From a virus, in IMG/VR virus record IMGVR_UViG_3300020057_000166, positions 1 through 21,973 of that record: a DNA stretch of 21,973 nt; one strand, written 5' to 3'. Both the position numbers and the translations under genes were made by a program. Below are positions 1 through 7,189 of the stretch, one piece after another (within the stretch, counting starts at the first letter, position 1; the number at the start of each line of letters is the position of its first letter). The notes under the pieces are model-generated. The model searched no databases and was not told where the DNA came from. It worked only from the letters and a program-made list of their open reading frames with translations.

Positions 1-236
1 CTGCGCAAGTCCGCCCCGGTCAAGTCCGTCCCGGTCAAGCACGCGCGGCTCAAGTTCGCCCCGGTCAAGTTCGCCCGGGTCAAGTCCGCCCGGGTCAAGT
101 TCGCCCGGGTTCCGCCTGCTCCAAGCCATGCTCCAAGCCACAGCGCATGCTCCGCGATGATCTTCTGCATGTCCGTAGCAACCAGAGTGATTCCGCTCTT
201 GCCATCTTTGGTTTTGTACGCGATTGTGGTGGTCAT
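1..236 (-). CDS. Pentapeptide-repeat protein (partial, 3' end outside window)
   Basis: An open frame starts at the ATG at 236 and runs off the left edge; 78 residues are visible. It begins MTTTIAYKTKDGKSG, continues through an amphipathic stretch (about residues 20-42), then enters seven tandem five-residue repeats (TRANL, TRADL, TRANL, TGANL, SRACL, TGTDL, TGADL). These fit the A(D/N)LXX pentapeptide-repeat rule and account for the 15-bp periodicity of positions 1-112. Pentapeptide-repeat proteins form right-handed quadrilateral beta-helices; some (Qnr, MfpA) mimic DNA and bind gyrase, but most have no known role. A strong promoter and a leader hairpin lie directly upstream, in a module shared with the preceding gene. 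The fold is clear from the repeat; function is unknown and the C-terminus is not seen. Confidence 0.8.
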   Translation of the reverse strand, partial: MTTTIAYKTKDGKSGITLVATDMQKIIAEHALWLGAWLGAGGTRANLTRADLTRANLTGANLSRACLTGTDLTGADLR

Positions 237-251
237 GATATTTGCTTTCTG

Positions 252-268
252 GAGGGCTAAATTCCCTC
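252..268 (-). promoter_or_regulatory. Leader hairpin before the pentapeptide-repeat gene
   Basis: GAGGG-aatttag-CCCTC (transcript sense) forms a 5-bp stem between the promoter and the start codon, ending about 16 nt upstream of the ATG. The same hairpin is kept in the second module copy (about 651-667). It could influence ribosome access or be a repressor site; this is inference. Confidence 0.4.
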
Positions 269-277
269 GACAAAAGG

Positions 278-306
278 ATCATATAGAAAATAGACCCCGG
301 TGTCAA
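278..306 (-). promoter_or_regulatory. Strong sigma70-type promoter P1 (pentapeptide-repeat gene)
   Basis: On the minus strand, a perfect -35 box TTGACA (301-306) is followed by a 17-nt spacer and a -10 box TATGAT (278-283, 5 of 6 to consensus). Upstream of the -35 lies an A/T-rich UP-element-like stretch (about 311-326). Transcription would start near 271, giving a leader of about 35 nt. A near-identical promoter lies exactly 400 bp away (P2). Confidence 0.85.
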
Positions 307-340
307 GCTGATATTAAAAATAAATAGGCTGGCTGGAGGA

Positions 341-634
341 CTATGAGGCGCGGCGATAGGTCTCTGCATCGTACCCGGTAGCGAGGATCTGACCGGCCCC
401 GTGTACCTCGATCTTGGCCCTGTCCCATCGAGCGCTCCAGCTGTTTGGCTGCTCGCAGGTATTGAAGCGCCGGGTATTGCCGGTGAGGAGATTGGTACGG
501 CACCGCTCCGCGGCCGCGTAGGTGCGATGCCGGTGCTCGCATTCATCGGTTGCGGTGTGAATGCCGGTGCTGGCGCTCCACGAGTTTGGGTCTCTGACGA
601 TTACGGTGTAGTGGTGGTTCATTGTGGTGGTCAT
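341..634 (-). CDS. Hypothetical phage protein, 97 aa
   Basis: The ATG at 634 starts MTTTMNHHYTVIVRDPNSW and lies inside the duplicated leader module, at the same place as the start of the pentapeptide-repeat gene, which supports this start. The protein is soluble and rich in His, Arg and Thr. It contains two NSWSA motifs (about residues 17-21 and 63-67) and four cysteines, with no recognised domain. Its own promoter (P2) suggests high, independent expression, as is common for small early or accessory phage genes that act on the host. A second ATG at 622 (MNHHYT) is possible. I do not recognise the family. Confidence 0.6.
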   Translation of the reverse strand: MTTTMNHHYTVIVRDPNSWSASTGIHTATDECEHRHRTYAAAERCRTNLLTGNTRRFNTCEQPNSWSARWDRAKIEVHGAGQILATGYDAETYRRAS

Positions 635-726
635 GATATTTGCCTTTCTGGAGGGCTAAATTCCCTCGACAAAAAGGAGCATATAGCAAATAGACCCCGG
701 TGTCAAGCGGATATTAAAAATAAATA
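621..726 (-). repeat. Duplicated promoter/leader module, copy 2
   Basis: Second copy of the module at 223-326, offset by 400 bp. It includes the AT-rich tract, the -35/-10 boxes, the GAGGG/CCCTC hairpin and the start codon of the 97-aa gene. Divergence is limited to a few bases, including the -10 box (TATGCT here, TATGAT in copy 1). Confidence 0.9.
678..706 (-). promoter_or_regulatory. Sigma70-type promoter P2 (97-aa gene)
   Basis: Minus-strand TTGACA (701-706), 17-nt spacer, TATGCT (678-683). The spacer is nearly the same as in P1. It lies just after the stop codon of the zinc-ribbon gene (754), so it starts a new transcription unit at the end of the head-gene operon. No clear terminator lies between the two. 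Confidence 0.8.
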
Positions 727-753
727 TCCTCGGCCATCAATTCTGGTTCTCAG

Positions 754-987
754 TCAACCTCCACCGCCTTCACCCTTGACCCGGATCGGCTTCCGCCCGG
801 CGGCTCCTGGCGTCCATGCGCTGTGCCCCATCTTCTCCCGAGCACACTTCCTGCGCCTCAGAAGACACGGACCGCACGAGCTGTCCGAATGCTTCAGCTT
901 CCTGTTCCCGCAACTTGCGCAGCGGCCTTCCGCCTTCTTCCTGCGCTGATACGCAAGCTGGCGGGATACCGCTTTCTCTTCAGCCAT
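754..987 (-). CDS. Small zinc-ribbon-like protein, 77 aa
   Basis: The frame is open from 1035, but the ATG at 987 (MAEEKAVSRQLAYQRR) has a good Shine-Dalgarno (AAAGGA, about 9 nt upstream) and avoids overlap with the head gene, so I chose it. Two CXXC pairs (CASC at about 23-26, CGPC at about 38-41) about 12 residues apart, surrounded by Arg and Lys, suggest one structural zinc site and nucleic-acid binding. The C-terminus is a basic, Gly-rich tail. It is the last gene of the head operon before promoter P2. Small zinc-finger proteins of unknown role are common in phages; the exact function cannot be assigned. Confidence 0.6.
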   Translation of the reverse strand: MAEEKAVSRQLAYQRRKKAEGRCASCGNRKLKHSDSSCGPCLLRRRKCAREKMGHSAWTPGAAGRKPIRVKGEGGGG

Positions 988-1003
988 TTCGTCTGTCCTT
1001 TCT

Positions 1004-1612
1004 TTAACGGCCGGTCTTCCTCGGCGCAAGCTCATCGGCTATCGCTATCGCGCACCGACACTGGGTATGAGCAGGCGGACCGTCAAGCTCCCCAACCGAT
1101 GTCTCGAACGGCTCCTCCATCGGGACGACGATTCCGTCCATCGGCTCGCAAATATAACACACCCGATCGTCCTCCGTGGACATCCATTCCTTCTGAGAAC
1201 GGTCGGACATTTCCTCGGACTTGATCGCACTGCGCCATTCTTCAAGCTGACCGCGATTTATTGCCCCCAAGATTTCCGTGCGAGAAATAGCCATGGCCCG
1301 TTCCCGGATCTTCTTCGCCGCGTATTTCGCCACAAGCGCTTCCACTTTAGAAGGTCCAAAGTCCTTTCCAATTAGGCTCTGCCTGTAATTGAACACCGCC
1401 GTCACGCCTCGATCCGTCAAGCCGATCATGCTGCGAATCAATCGCGCTGTTCGATAGGGTGTGATCTTCTCCGCAAAAGACTTCACGACCGCCGCACGTA
1501 TCCCGGCCCGAGTCGCCGCGTTGATCTGGACCACGCGATCCGCCGCATATCTCTCGGCTTGGCTTCTCCCGTGCGCTACCTCTCCGAGAAAGCCAGTCGA
1601 GAGAGTGCTCAC
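1004..1612 (-). CDS. Phage head morphogenesis protein (Mu gpF / SPP1 gp7-like), C-terminal part
   Basis: 202 aa from a GTG start at 1612, with Shine-Dalgarno AAAGGA and a GTGA overlap with the stop of the 90-aa gene upstream. It has the family signature: a helical region with the RAMAISRTEI motif (about 107-116), then a C-terminal zinc-like cluster with CYIC (152-155) and AHTQCRC (181-187). Proteins of this family are minor head components made next to the portal and thought to sit at the portal vertex. Full-length relatives are usually near 300 aa; this one plus the 90-aa gene makes 292, so the pair may be a split version. Its position right after the portal fits. Confidence 0.85.
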   Translation of the reverse strand: MSTLSTGFLGEVAHGRSQAERYAADRVVQINAATRAGIRAAVVKSFAEKITPYRTARLIRSMIGLTDRGVTAVFNYRQSLIGKDFGPSKVEALVAKYAAKKIRERAMAISRTEILGAINRGQLEEWRSAIKSEEMSDRSQKEWMSTEDDRVCYICEPMDGIVVPMEEPFETSVGELDGPPAHTQCRCAIAIADELAPRKTGR

Positions 1613-1881
1613 CGTGTTTTCCTTTGGGCGGCTCTGGCGGCTAGCTTCTTCCCGCCCGCGTACGCCTTCGCCAGCCTCGCTTCGAGAATGGCAGTCGATT
1701 CGCCGATGTTCGCCTGGATCATATCCACGAGGTTCAAGGCGCTACCGGTCGAAGCGTGTATCACCATCTTGCCGGTCTTCGCCGAATTACGGAGCGCCAC
1801 GAACGATGAGCGGATCTCCATGTCAAAGCGGGCTTCTATCTCGTCAGCGATCTTGAGGATCGGTCGCGCTCTCGAATCCAT
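1609..1881 (-). CDS. Helical head-associated protein, likely N-terminal part of a split gp7-like protein, 90 aa
   Basis: The ATG at 1881 follows the portal stop by 3 bp and has a strong Shine-Dalgarno (GGAGGAG) formed by the end of the portal gene. The sequence (KIADEIEARFDMEIRSSF...) is helical and amphipathic, with no catalytic motif. It ends in a GTGA overlap with the head-morphogenesis gene, so the two are translationally coupled. Its size and placement match the N-terminal helical region that gp7-like head proteins carry before their conserved core, which is why I suggest a split gene. It could instead be an independent minor head protein. Confidence 0.6.
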   Translation of the reverse strand: MDSRARPILKIADEIEARFDMEIRSSFVALRNSAKTGKMVIHASTGSALNLVDMIQANIGESTAILEARLAKAYAGGKKLAARAAQRKTR

Positions 1882-1884
1882 CGC

Positions 1885-3333
1885 CTACTCCTCCAGCGTG
1901 TCTTCGGTCGGATCCTCTTCCGCCTTCTTACCTGGATTCGGCAGTGTAAAGCCGGGATCCAATTTAATGTCCGCCTTCTCCTTCTCAGAACTGACGCCCT
2001 CACGCGCCCAGCCACCTTCCTGCAGCTTCGTGTAAAACGTCTCGAAGGAAATCGACCCGGCTTGATACGCATGCAGCAGCGCCTCAACATCCTGCGCCGA
2101 CATCTTCACCGAAAAAAAGTCCTTGTTCAGTTCCACTTCACACTCCGCCGACAGCGGATCCTTGACCACGACAAGTCCAGACCACCACGTGTGCCACTTG
2201 AGGCACGTGCTCATCGCCCGCTCAAGGACCTGTCCGATGGTTCGAATCGTGGCGTGCTCGCCGGCGTGTCTCATCGCCACCGTCTGCGCCGCCTCTACAC
2301 CACCGTTGGTATCCGGTTCCAAAAGACGCGCACCGAGAGCCGCCATCATCTTGCGCTTCTCCGACTCCGCCTTCTCCAGAGCACCGAGCCCCTGGCCGGT
2401 GTACTCCAGCATCCCGGCGTGTCCGCCCATGTCGAGAATCCACGCCGAGCCGGAGCCGATCTCCAATGGTCCCTCGGTCTTCAGCCCGCTTACCCACGGA
2501 GTCGGTAGTGCCGTCAGATGCCGTCCGTGTTCAAGGTCCGCCATCGTTCGGTAATGCGAGAGGTTGATGTCCACAAGATCAAGTAACGGCGGCCGATCCA
2601 CATTCACGTTCGTTGAGGACGGGCCGATGCAAACGAACGGGATGAATTCTAACGGAGCACCACGCCGAAGCGGAGTGATGGCTTCGATCGTGATGAACTC
2701 AATCTTGTTGTTCGGGTCCGGCTTCACCACCGTCTGCGTGTATTGCCCATCCTCGATTGAGAGAATCCGATACCGCGTGTCGTCCTTCATCACGAAACGA
2801 TCTTTCGAATCTTCGATGCGGATCGACTCGCGCAGAACGACACGCTTCAGAACTTCATGGCCCTCGACTCTATCGGTCTTCCACGACACGATGTCTTCGG
2901 CGAGGTACTTCACCCAGTACGGGCGGGACACGTGCGGGTTCGACCGAATCTCCGTGGCCATGTCTACAAGGACTCCAACGCGACCAACGAGCAGCGTCTC
3001 GATCGCAAGGTCGATCCCGAACGTGTCGAGCGAGGATCCCGAGAGGCTGATGTCCTTCAGGTGATCCACAATTTCGTCAGGACAACTCACCAATGGGGGC
3101 TTCTGAAACAATGCGCCGGAGAACCCGTTTACGGTTCGGGATGTCCCGTTGAAGAACATTCCGCGCTGCAAATACGCGCTGTACTTCTCGGGCCTCGTGA
3201 TGTGGCTGTCGAGGCGAGGCAGGTATTCAATCCCGGCCGCTTTCACGGCGTCCTCGCCACTGTAGCAATCCCGACATCGCTTCCATCGCGAGTACGCTTC
3301 GCTGTATTCCGGACGCGGTGTGTTTACCGGCAT
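1885..3333 (-). CDS. Portal protein, DUF4055 type
   Basis: 482 aa. The N-terminus RPEYSEAYSRWKRCRDCYSG, followed by KAAGIEYLPRL, YSAYLQRGMFFNGTSRTV and GFSGALFQKPP, is the recognisable opening of DUF4055 phage proteins, which function as portals. The portal is a dodecameric ring at one capsid vertex through which the terminase pumps DNA. Gene order (large terminase, small ORF, portal, head-morphogenesis protein) is the classic head module. The C-terminus is acidic (EEDPTEDTLEE), as is frequent in portals. The start at 3333 overlaps the end of the 54-aa ORF by 10 bp. Confidence 0.88.
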   Translation of the reverse strand: MPVNTPRPEYSEAYSRWKRCRDCYSGEDAVKAAGIEYLPRLDSHITRPEKYSAYLQRGMFFNGTSRTVNGFSGALFQKPPLVSCPDEIVDHLKDISLSGSSLDTFGIDLAIETLLVGRVGVLVDMATEIRSNPHVSRPYWVKYLAEDIVSWKTDRVEGHEVLKRVVLRESIRIEDSKDRFVMKDDTRYRILSIEDGQYTQTVVKPDPNNKIEFITIEAITPLRRGAPLEFIPFVCIGPSSTNVNVDRPPLLDLVDINLSHYRTMADLEHGRHLTALPTPWVSGLKTEGPLEIGSGSAWILDMGGHAGMLEYTGQGLGALEKAESEKRKMMAALGARLLEPDTNGGVEAAQTVAMRHAGEHATIRTIGQVLERAMSTCLKWHTWWSGLVVVKDPLSAECEVELNKDFFSVKMSAQDVEALLHAYQAGSISFETFYTKLQEGGWAREGVSSEKEKADIKLDPGFTLPNPGKKAEEDPTEDTLEE

Positions 3334-3488
3334 GGCGTTCTATACTCCCTGGGCACCACGTCGCTCCCCTCCACGTCGCTCCCCTCAAGATGAGCTTTGA
3401 TCGTGGCGTCGAGCCATGCATTCGCTGCCTCACGTGGCGTCTGGTGCCCGGCGCTTTGCGGATCGTCGATGATGATTCTGTCTAGCAT
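3324..3488 (-). CDS. Small ORF between terminase and portal, 54 aa
   Basis: This frame, MLDRIIIDDPQSAGHQ..., starts at the ATG at 3488, 4 bp after the large terminase stop, and ends at 3324 inside the portal start region. It fills the only gap between the two genes, which supports it being translated. It is acidic and soluble, with a helical stretch (PREAANAWLDATIKAHLEG) and an exact tandem EGSDV-EGSDV encoded by a 15-bp DNA repeat. No family is recognised. Confidence 0.55.
   Translation of the reverse strand: MLDRIIIDDPQSAGHQTPREAANAWLDATIKAHLEGSDVEGSDVVPREYRTPCR
3356..3385 (-). repeat. Perfect 15-bp tandem duplication in the 54-aa ORF
   Basis: CCACGTCGCTCCCCT occurs twice back to back on the plus strand (3356-3370 and 3371-3385). 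In the ORF it gives EGSDV twice without a frame change. The exact identity suggests a recent slippage event. Confidence 0.9.
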
Positions 3489-3492
3489 TGTG

Positions 3493-5034
3493 CTACCCCC
3501 AGCTTACTTCGACTTGCTTCACGACTCTCGTCTTCGCCAGTTCGTTGAACGCACTCGACGAGCCATCGACCTGATCGTCCTGCTTCGCGCTCGGAAACGC
3601 CGTCACTTCGCTGAGATATTGCGCATTCCATACGCCTCGCAGAAGCTTAACATTCCCGGACTGAGCCTGTGACCGATATGGACTCGCGCGCACCGTCTTG
3701 TCTCCGGTGATCTGGACCGGCACGTAGTCAAAGCCCACCATCGCCCTCGCCCGCGCTTCGACCACCGCCTTACCGGATGATCCGCCCTCCTTCTCCTCCG
3801 CCACGGTGCATTCCCTCCCGTCGGCTCGCGCTGTCTCAAGCATGATCTTGTCCACGTCAGCCGGCCCCCACTGCCCGCGAACTACGTCCTCGACGTAGAA
3901 AGTCGGACCGATCTGCGTGATCTTCACCCCGACCGTGTAGTTCCCGCCACCAGCGGTCGCCGCCGTATCCCATCCCCGCACCGACCGGCGCTTTCCCTCC
4001 GGAAGCTTCTCGATGATGCCAAACCACTCCCGCTTGAACAGGCCGCCACCAGCGGGGGACGGACGCTGCTGCAACTGCCCGGCGACGTTGTACTCCTCGC
4101 CGAGTGCAATCTCAAGCTTCTTCACCTTCTCCTCGTCGAATAGGGTCGGCCAGAGAAGCTCGCCCTCAACCGTGCGCTGATCGAGCGGGTCCGGATAGAA
4201 CATTCGGCCGCCGGACTCGACAGGCTTCGCTTCATACCGCATCGGTAGGCGCAAGTGTTCCCAGCCTCCCTTGTCAAGAAGATGTCCAGAGAGATCCTCA
4301 CCGTGAAGGCGCTGCATAATTACGATGATGGCCGCGTTTCGCGTCACGCCGCGAGTCGTGATCGTCGAATCGAACCATGAATTCACAAATTCTCGATCCG
4401 CCTTTGACCGGGCCTGTTCGGCTGTCAGCGCGTCGTCAATGATGATCCGGTCGGGATGGTCTCCGGTCGCCGCTCCGCCGACCGACGTTGCGAACATCCA
4501 TCCGCCCGCCGTCGTCTTGAAAAGCTGCTTCGCGTTCTGATCCCCTGCAAGCCGCACCATCGAATTCTTCTGGTACCACTCGCTCTGGACAATGAGCCGG
4601 ACGCGCAGGTTATCCCGGAGTGAAAGGTGCTCGCCGTACGATGCCTTCAGATACCTCAACTCCGGGTTGCTGAACCACTCCCAACACGGCCACGCCACCG
4701 AGAAGAGAATCGACTTCGTTGTCGCAGGCGGAACGTTCACAAGTAAGCGCGTCACCTCTCCGCGCGTCACCGCTTCGAGCCGCTCGCACTCCACGTCAAG
4801 ATGCCAGTTCCATTTGATCGGCGTGCCGGGCTCGATGAGTGACCAGACCAACCTCGTGAAGTAGGCGAGTGAAGATCGCGCCTTCTCCACTGACTCTTGA
4901 TCGTCGGCGGCTCTGACGTTACGCCGCAGCGAGATCCTCTTCAGCGACTCGATGACCCGGACCTTCTCCCGCTCCGATAGTCCAGAAAGGCGTCCGCTTA
5001 TTGCTGATAGGGTCGCGAGCGCTTCAACGTTCAT
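3493..5034 (-). CDS. terL: Terminase large subunit (packaging ATPase/nuclease)
   Basis: 513 aa, full length for the family. The ATPase domain has a Walker A region VNVPPATTKS (99-108) and a Walker B RIIIDD (196-201). The C-terminal RNase-H-like nuclease starts at RGWDTAAT (353-360, catalytic Asp355) and ends with the typical KQDDQVD (484-490). TerL cuts the replicated concatemer and pumps DNA through the portal. The Walker A is unusual: it lacks the glycine normally before the lysine (ATTKS rather than GTGKS or RHGKS). The gene starts 3 bp after folE, so packaging and base-modification genes share one transcript. Confidence 0.95.
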   Translation of the reverse strand: MNVEALATLSAISGRLSGLSEREKVRVIESLKRISLRRNVRAADDQESVEKARSSLAYFTRLVWSLIEPGTPIKWNWHLDVECERLEAVTRGEVTRLLVNVPPATTKSILFSVAWPCWEWFSNPELRYLKASYGEHLSLRDNLRVRLIVQSEWYQKNSMVRLAGDQNAKQLFKTTAGGWMFATSVGGAATGDHPDRIIIDDALTAEQARSKADREFVNSWFDSTITTRGVTRNAAIIVIMQRLHGEDLSGHLLDKGGWEHLRLPMRYEAKPVESGGRMFYPDPLDQRTVEGELLWPTLFDEEKVKKLEIALGEEYNVAGQLQQRPSPAGGGLFKREWFGIIEKLPEGKRRSVRGWDTAATAGGGNYTVGVKITQIGPTFYVEDVVRGQWGPADVDKIMLETARADGRECTVAEEKEGGSSGKAVVEARARAMVGFDYVPVQITGDKTVRASPYRSQAQSGNVKLLRGVWNAQYLSEVTAFPSAKQDDQVDGSSSAFNELAKTRVVKQVEVSWG

Positions 5035-5037
5035 CGC

Positions 5038-5580
5038 TTATCGGCAGAGGGACAGAAACTCCGCTCGACATTCGGCATTCCTAAACACGCCCTTCAGCGA
5101 GGTGGTCACCATCTCGGCGCGCTGCTTCTTCACCCCCCGGCACGACATGCACAGATGCCGCGCTGTAATCATCACGGCTGCGCCGAGTGGCTCAAGATGC
5201 TTGACGAGTTCGGTCGAGATCGCTTCCGTAAGTCTCTCCTGAATCTGAAGTCTCTTGGCGAAGCAATCCACCAGCCGCGCCAGCTTAGACAAGCCAACCA
5301 CGCGCTGCTTCGGGATATAGGCGACGTGGGCCACCCCGGAAAACGGAAGCAGGTGATGCTCGCATGTCGAGGTGAAGTCAATATTTCTGCACACGATCAT
5401 CTGGTCATAGCCTTCGCCGTGAAAGTCTCGTGCGAGAATCGCTGCCGGATCTTCTGAGTAGCCCGAGCAAGTCTCGCGCATCGCTCGCACCACTCTTGCC
5501 GGAGTGTCAAGAAGGCCTTCGCGGGCTGGATCTTCCCCGATTGCAAGCAAAAGCTGCCGAACGGCTTCCTCGCCAGTCAT
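5038..5580 (-). CDS. folE: GTP cyclohydrolase I
   Basis: 180 aa. FolE opens the GTP ring to 7,8-dihydroneopterin triphosphate, the first step of both folate and 7-deazaguanine synthesis. Zinc ligands are visible as C73 and H76 in TCEHH (72-76) and C144 in HLCMSCRG (142-149). Their 71-residue spacing and the neighbouring active-site histidines (H75, H142) match the family. It starts in an ATGA overlap with the queE stop and ends 3 bp before terL. Since it sits in a queC-D-E operon, its job is very likely supplying the QueD substrate for preQ0 rather than folate. Confidence 0.95.
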   Translation of the reverse strand: MTGEEAVRQLLLAIGEDPAREGLLDTPARVVRAMRETCSGYSEDPAAILARDFHGEGYDQMIVCRNIDFTSTCEHHLLPFSGVAHVAYIPKQRVVGLSKLARLVDCFAKRLQIQERLTEAISTELVKHLEPLGAAVMITARHLCMSCRGVKKQRAEMVTTSLKGVFRNAECRAEFLSLCR

Positions 5581-6176
5581 GTAATCCCCAAGAGCTTATG
5601 TGTCTGTACCGATAGGCTCCATGTTGGATTCTCCAAGCAGAGCCGAATGCAATGTTTGATGTTCTCTCGATCCGGCGCGGCACCCGAAAACTGTGGCGAA
5701 AGGAAATACCTTCGAGCCTTGACCGATGGGCGCGGTACGGCAAGCTGCCCGGAATGCCGTACGTACCGAAGCTCGTCAATCTCTGCGGGCATGTTTTTCT
5801 TCACTACATGTTCGGCGACCTTTGGAGAGCAGGTGATGTAGTCCAGACCGGCCGGCGGTTTGTGATTCCCGTTCGTCTCGATCGCTTGCATGTAGCCTGC
5901 GGCTTTGAAAAACGCCACCGCCTCGGCGGTCAACTGAAGGCTTGGCTCACCACCGGTCCAGACGATCCAACGACATGAAGACGATAAAAGCCGGAGCTTC
6001 TCCAGCAGCGCCTCGGCCGGCAATGCCTTCCCGCTCTCAAACTCGGTGTCACAGAATCCGCAGGTAAGATCGCATCCCGATAGCCGGACAAAAAGCGACG
6101 GATCGCCAGCCCGCCCGCCCTCGCCCTGAAGTGAGTAGAAAATCTCAGATATCTTCAGGTCAACCACGGTATTCAC
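5577..6176 (-). CDS. queE: 7-carboxy-7-deazaguanine synthase (radical SAM)
   Basis: About 199 aa. QueE rearranges 6-carboxy-tetrahydropterin to 7-carboxy-7-deazaguanine using S-adenosylmethionine and a [4Fe-4S] cluster. The N-terminal EIFYSLQGEG motif and the cluster-binding C-x3-C-x2-C (C35, C39, C42 in CDLTCGFCDTEF) are clear, followed by WTGGEPSLQ (73-81), ETNG (100-103) and TCSPK. The frame stays open to a TTG at 6215, which adds 13 non-conserved residues and a larger overlap with queD; I prefer the GTG at 6176 (VNTVVDLKISEIFYS), although no start has a strong ribosome-binding site. Translation is probably coupled to queD. Confidence 0.93.
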   Translation of the reverse strand: MNTVVDLKISEIFYSLQGEGGRAGDPSLFVRLSGCDLTCGFCDTEFESGKALPAEALLEKLRLLSSSCRWIVWTGGEPSLQLTAEAVAFFKAAGYMQAIETNGNHKPPAGLDYITCSPKVAEHVVKKNMPAEIDELRYVRHSGQLAVPRPSVKARRYFLSPQFSGAAPDRENIKHCIRLCLENPTWSLSVQTHKLLGIT

Positions 6177-6525
6177 ATGAACTCGTGCACGTCTCGTGAA
6201 CCCGAACGGCGACAAGCAGTGACAAGCTTGGCTTCAGTTCATCGAACAGCCATCGAGCGATTGCCTCACTTGTCGGGTGCGTCAGCGGCAAGGTGTCGTT
6301 CAAATAGTGGTGATCTAGTTTCTCGTCAAGAATTGGCTTGATAGCACCAGAGACATCTCCGAAGTCCATCACCATTCCGGCCTTCGGCCCCTCGGCCTCG
6401 AGTTCCATTGACTCCAGAATGAGAACCGCCAACCATGAGTGACCATGTAGGCGCGCGCACTTTCCGTCGTGCTGCGGCAGCATGTGGGCCGCTTCGAACT
6501 TCACTTGCTTTTCAAGCCTGAACAT
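6160..6525 (-). CDS. queD: 6-carboxy-5,6,7,8-tetrahydropterin synthase
   Basis: 121 aa from the ATG at 6525, which has an excellent Shine-Dalgarno (GAAGGAG, about 8 nt upstream) and a 14-bp overlap with queC. QueD converts dihydroneopterin triphosphate to 6-carboxy-tetrahydropterin. The zinc histidines are H14 (FEAAH) and H27/H29 (RLHGH), with catalytic C23 (GKCARLHGH). The LDHHYLND motif (70-77) and E111 in HETCTSSCEY complete the family signature. The frame is open to 6570, but those 15 residues are Arg-rich, not conserved and lie inside queC. Confidence 0.94.
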   Translation of the reverse strand: MFRLEKQVKFEAAHMLPQHDGKCARLHGHSWLAVLILESMELEAEGPKAGMVMDFGDVSGAIKPILDEKLDHHYLNDTLPLTHPTSEAIARWLFDELKPSLSLLVAVRVHETCTSSCEYRG

Positions 6526-7189
6526 CCGCGTTCTCCTTCGCATACTTGGTCGGGTCGTCAACTCCGGCAACCTCGAAAGCCTCGCGCCTCTCTACGCATA
6601 TTCCGCATTCTCCGCAATGAACACCCGGCACACCTTCATAACACGAGTACGTCATGCCGAATGGTACCCGAAGCGCCACCCCCATCAAAACGATGTCTGC
6701 CTTCGATAGCTTGACGAACGGGCGAATGATCTTCACGGCATACCAGTCGGCCAAACCTAGTGCTGTATCTAGGGCCGCGACGAACTCCTCGCGGCAGTCT
6801 GGATAGATCGCATGGTCGCCGGCATGGGCGGCGTAAGCGATGGAGTCAGCCTTCCGACTAATTGCCCACGCGCCCGCGACAGCGAGCATGAGCATGTTGC
6901 GATTCGGAACGATGGTCAGCTTCATGCTCTCTTCTGCATAGTGCCCGTGTGGTACCGCAAAATCATCAGTCTGACTGCTCCCGCCAAGCAATGGTCTCAG
7001 CGCCGACAAATCTGCCACCTGATGTTCAACGCCTAGCATCTTGCAAATTAGACTTGCCTGATCCACCTCGTGCCGATGTCTCTGCCCATAGTCAACCGAA
7101 AGCGTGAGGACTTCATGCACCTCCGCTCGCAGTTTGTAAAGCAACACCGTCGAGTCAAGACCGCCGCTGTAAATCAAGACTATTCTCAT
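6512..7189 (-). CDS. queC: 7-cyano-7-deazaguanine (preQ0) synthase
   Basis: 225 aa. QueC uses ATP and ammonia to turn 7-carboxy-7-deazaguanine into preQ0. The PP-loop SGGLDS (8-13), the LSVDYGQRHRHE motif, and the zinc cluster C183, C192, C195, C198 in HCGECGICVERREAF are all present. I chose the ATG at 7189 (MRIVLIYSGG) with AAAGGTG upstream; a GTG at 7198 is also possible. No glutamine-amidotransferase domain is fused, unlike the Gat-QueC of phages that make archaeosine-type DNA. Codons 83-96 are duplicated, inverted, at the end of the neighbouring dpdA. Confidence 0.95.
   Translation of the reverse strand: MRIVLIYSGGLDSTVLLYKLRAEVHEVLTLSVDYGQRHRHEVDQASLICKMLGVEHQVADLSALRPLLGGSSQTDDFAVPHGHYAEESMKLTIVPNRNMLMLAVAGAWAISRKADSIAYAAHAGDHAIYPDCREEFVAALDTALGLADWYAVKIIRPFVKLSKADIVLMGVALRVPFGMTYSCYEGVPGVHCGECGICVERREAFEVAGVDDPTKYAKENADVQA
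6902..6943. repeat. Source arm of a 42-bp inverted repeat (inside queC)
   Basis: This queC segment encodes residues 83-96 (HYAEESMKLTIVPN). Its reverse complement matches 7249-7290 at 40 of 42 positions. Flanking it, the 15 bp at 6855-6869 and the 13 bp at 6941-6953 also recur, in direct orientation, around the second arm. Confidence 0.92.

Larger units (their letters stand above)
223..326 (-). repeat. Duplicated promoter/leader module, copy 1
   Basis: About 104 bp carrying the UP-like AT tract, the promoter, the leader hairpin, the ribosome-binding region and the first codons (MTTT) recurs at 621-726 with only a few substitutions and two single-base indels. The similarity stops sharply on both sides: the genes downstream are unrelated, so this is a mobile or recombined regulatory cassette rather than a gene duplication. 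Confidence 0.9.

Noticed and set aside
1-115. 15-bp tandem repeats looking like a CRISPR or satellite array
   Set aside because: There are no spacers; the period is exactly five codons and encodes pentapeptide repeats.
303-542. Minus-strand 79-aa frame overlapping the 97-aa gene
   Set aside because: Shadow of the 97-aa gene, without the promoter-linked start.
401-949. Plus-strand 182-aa frame
   Set aside because: Antisense to the 97-aa and zinc-ribbon genes, both of which have better starts; the frame crosses promoter P2 and matches no family.
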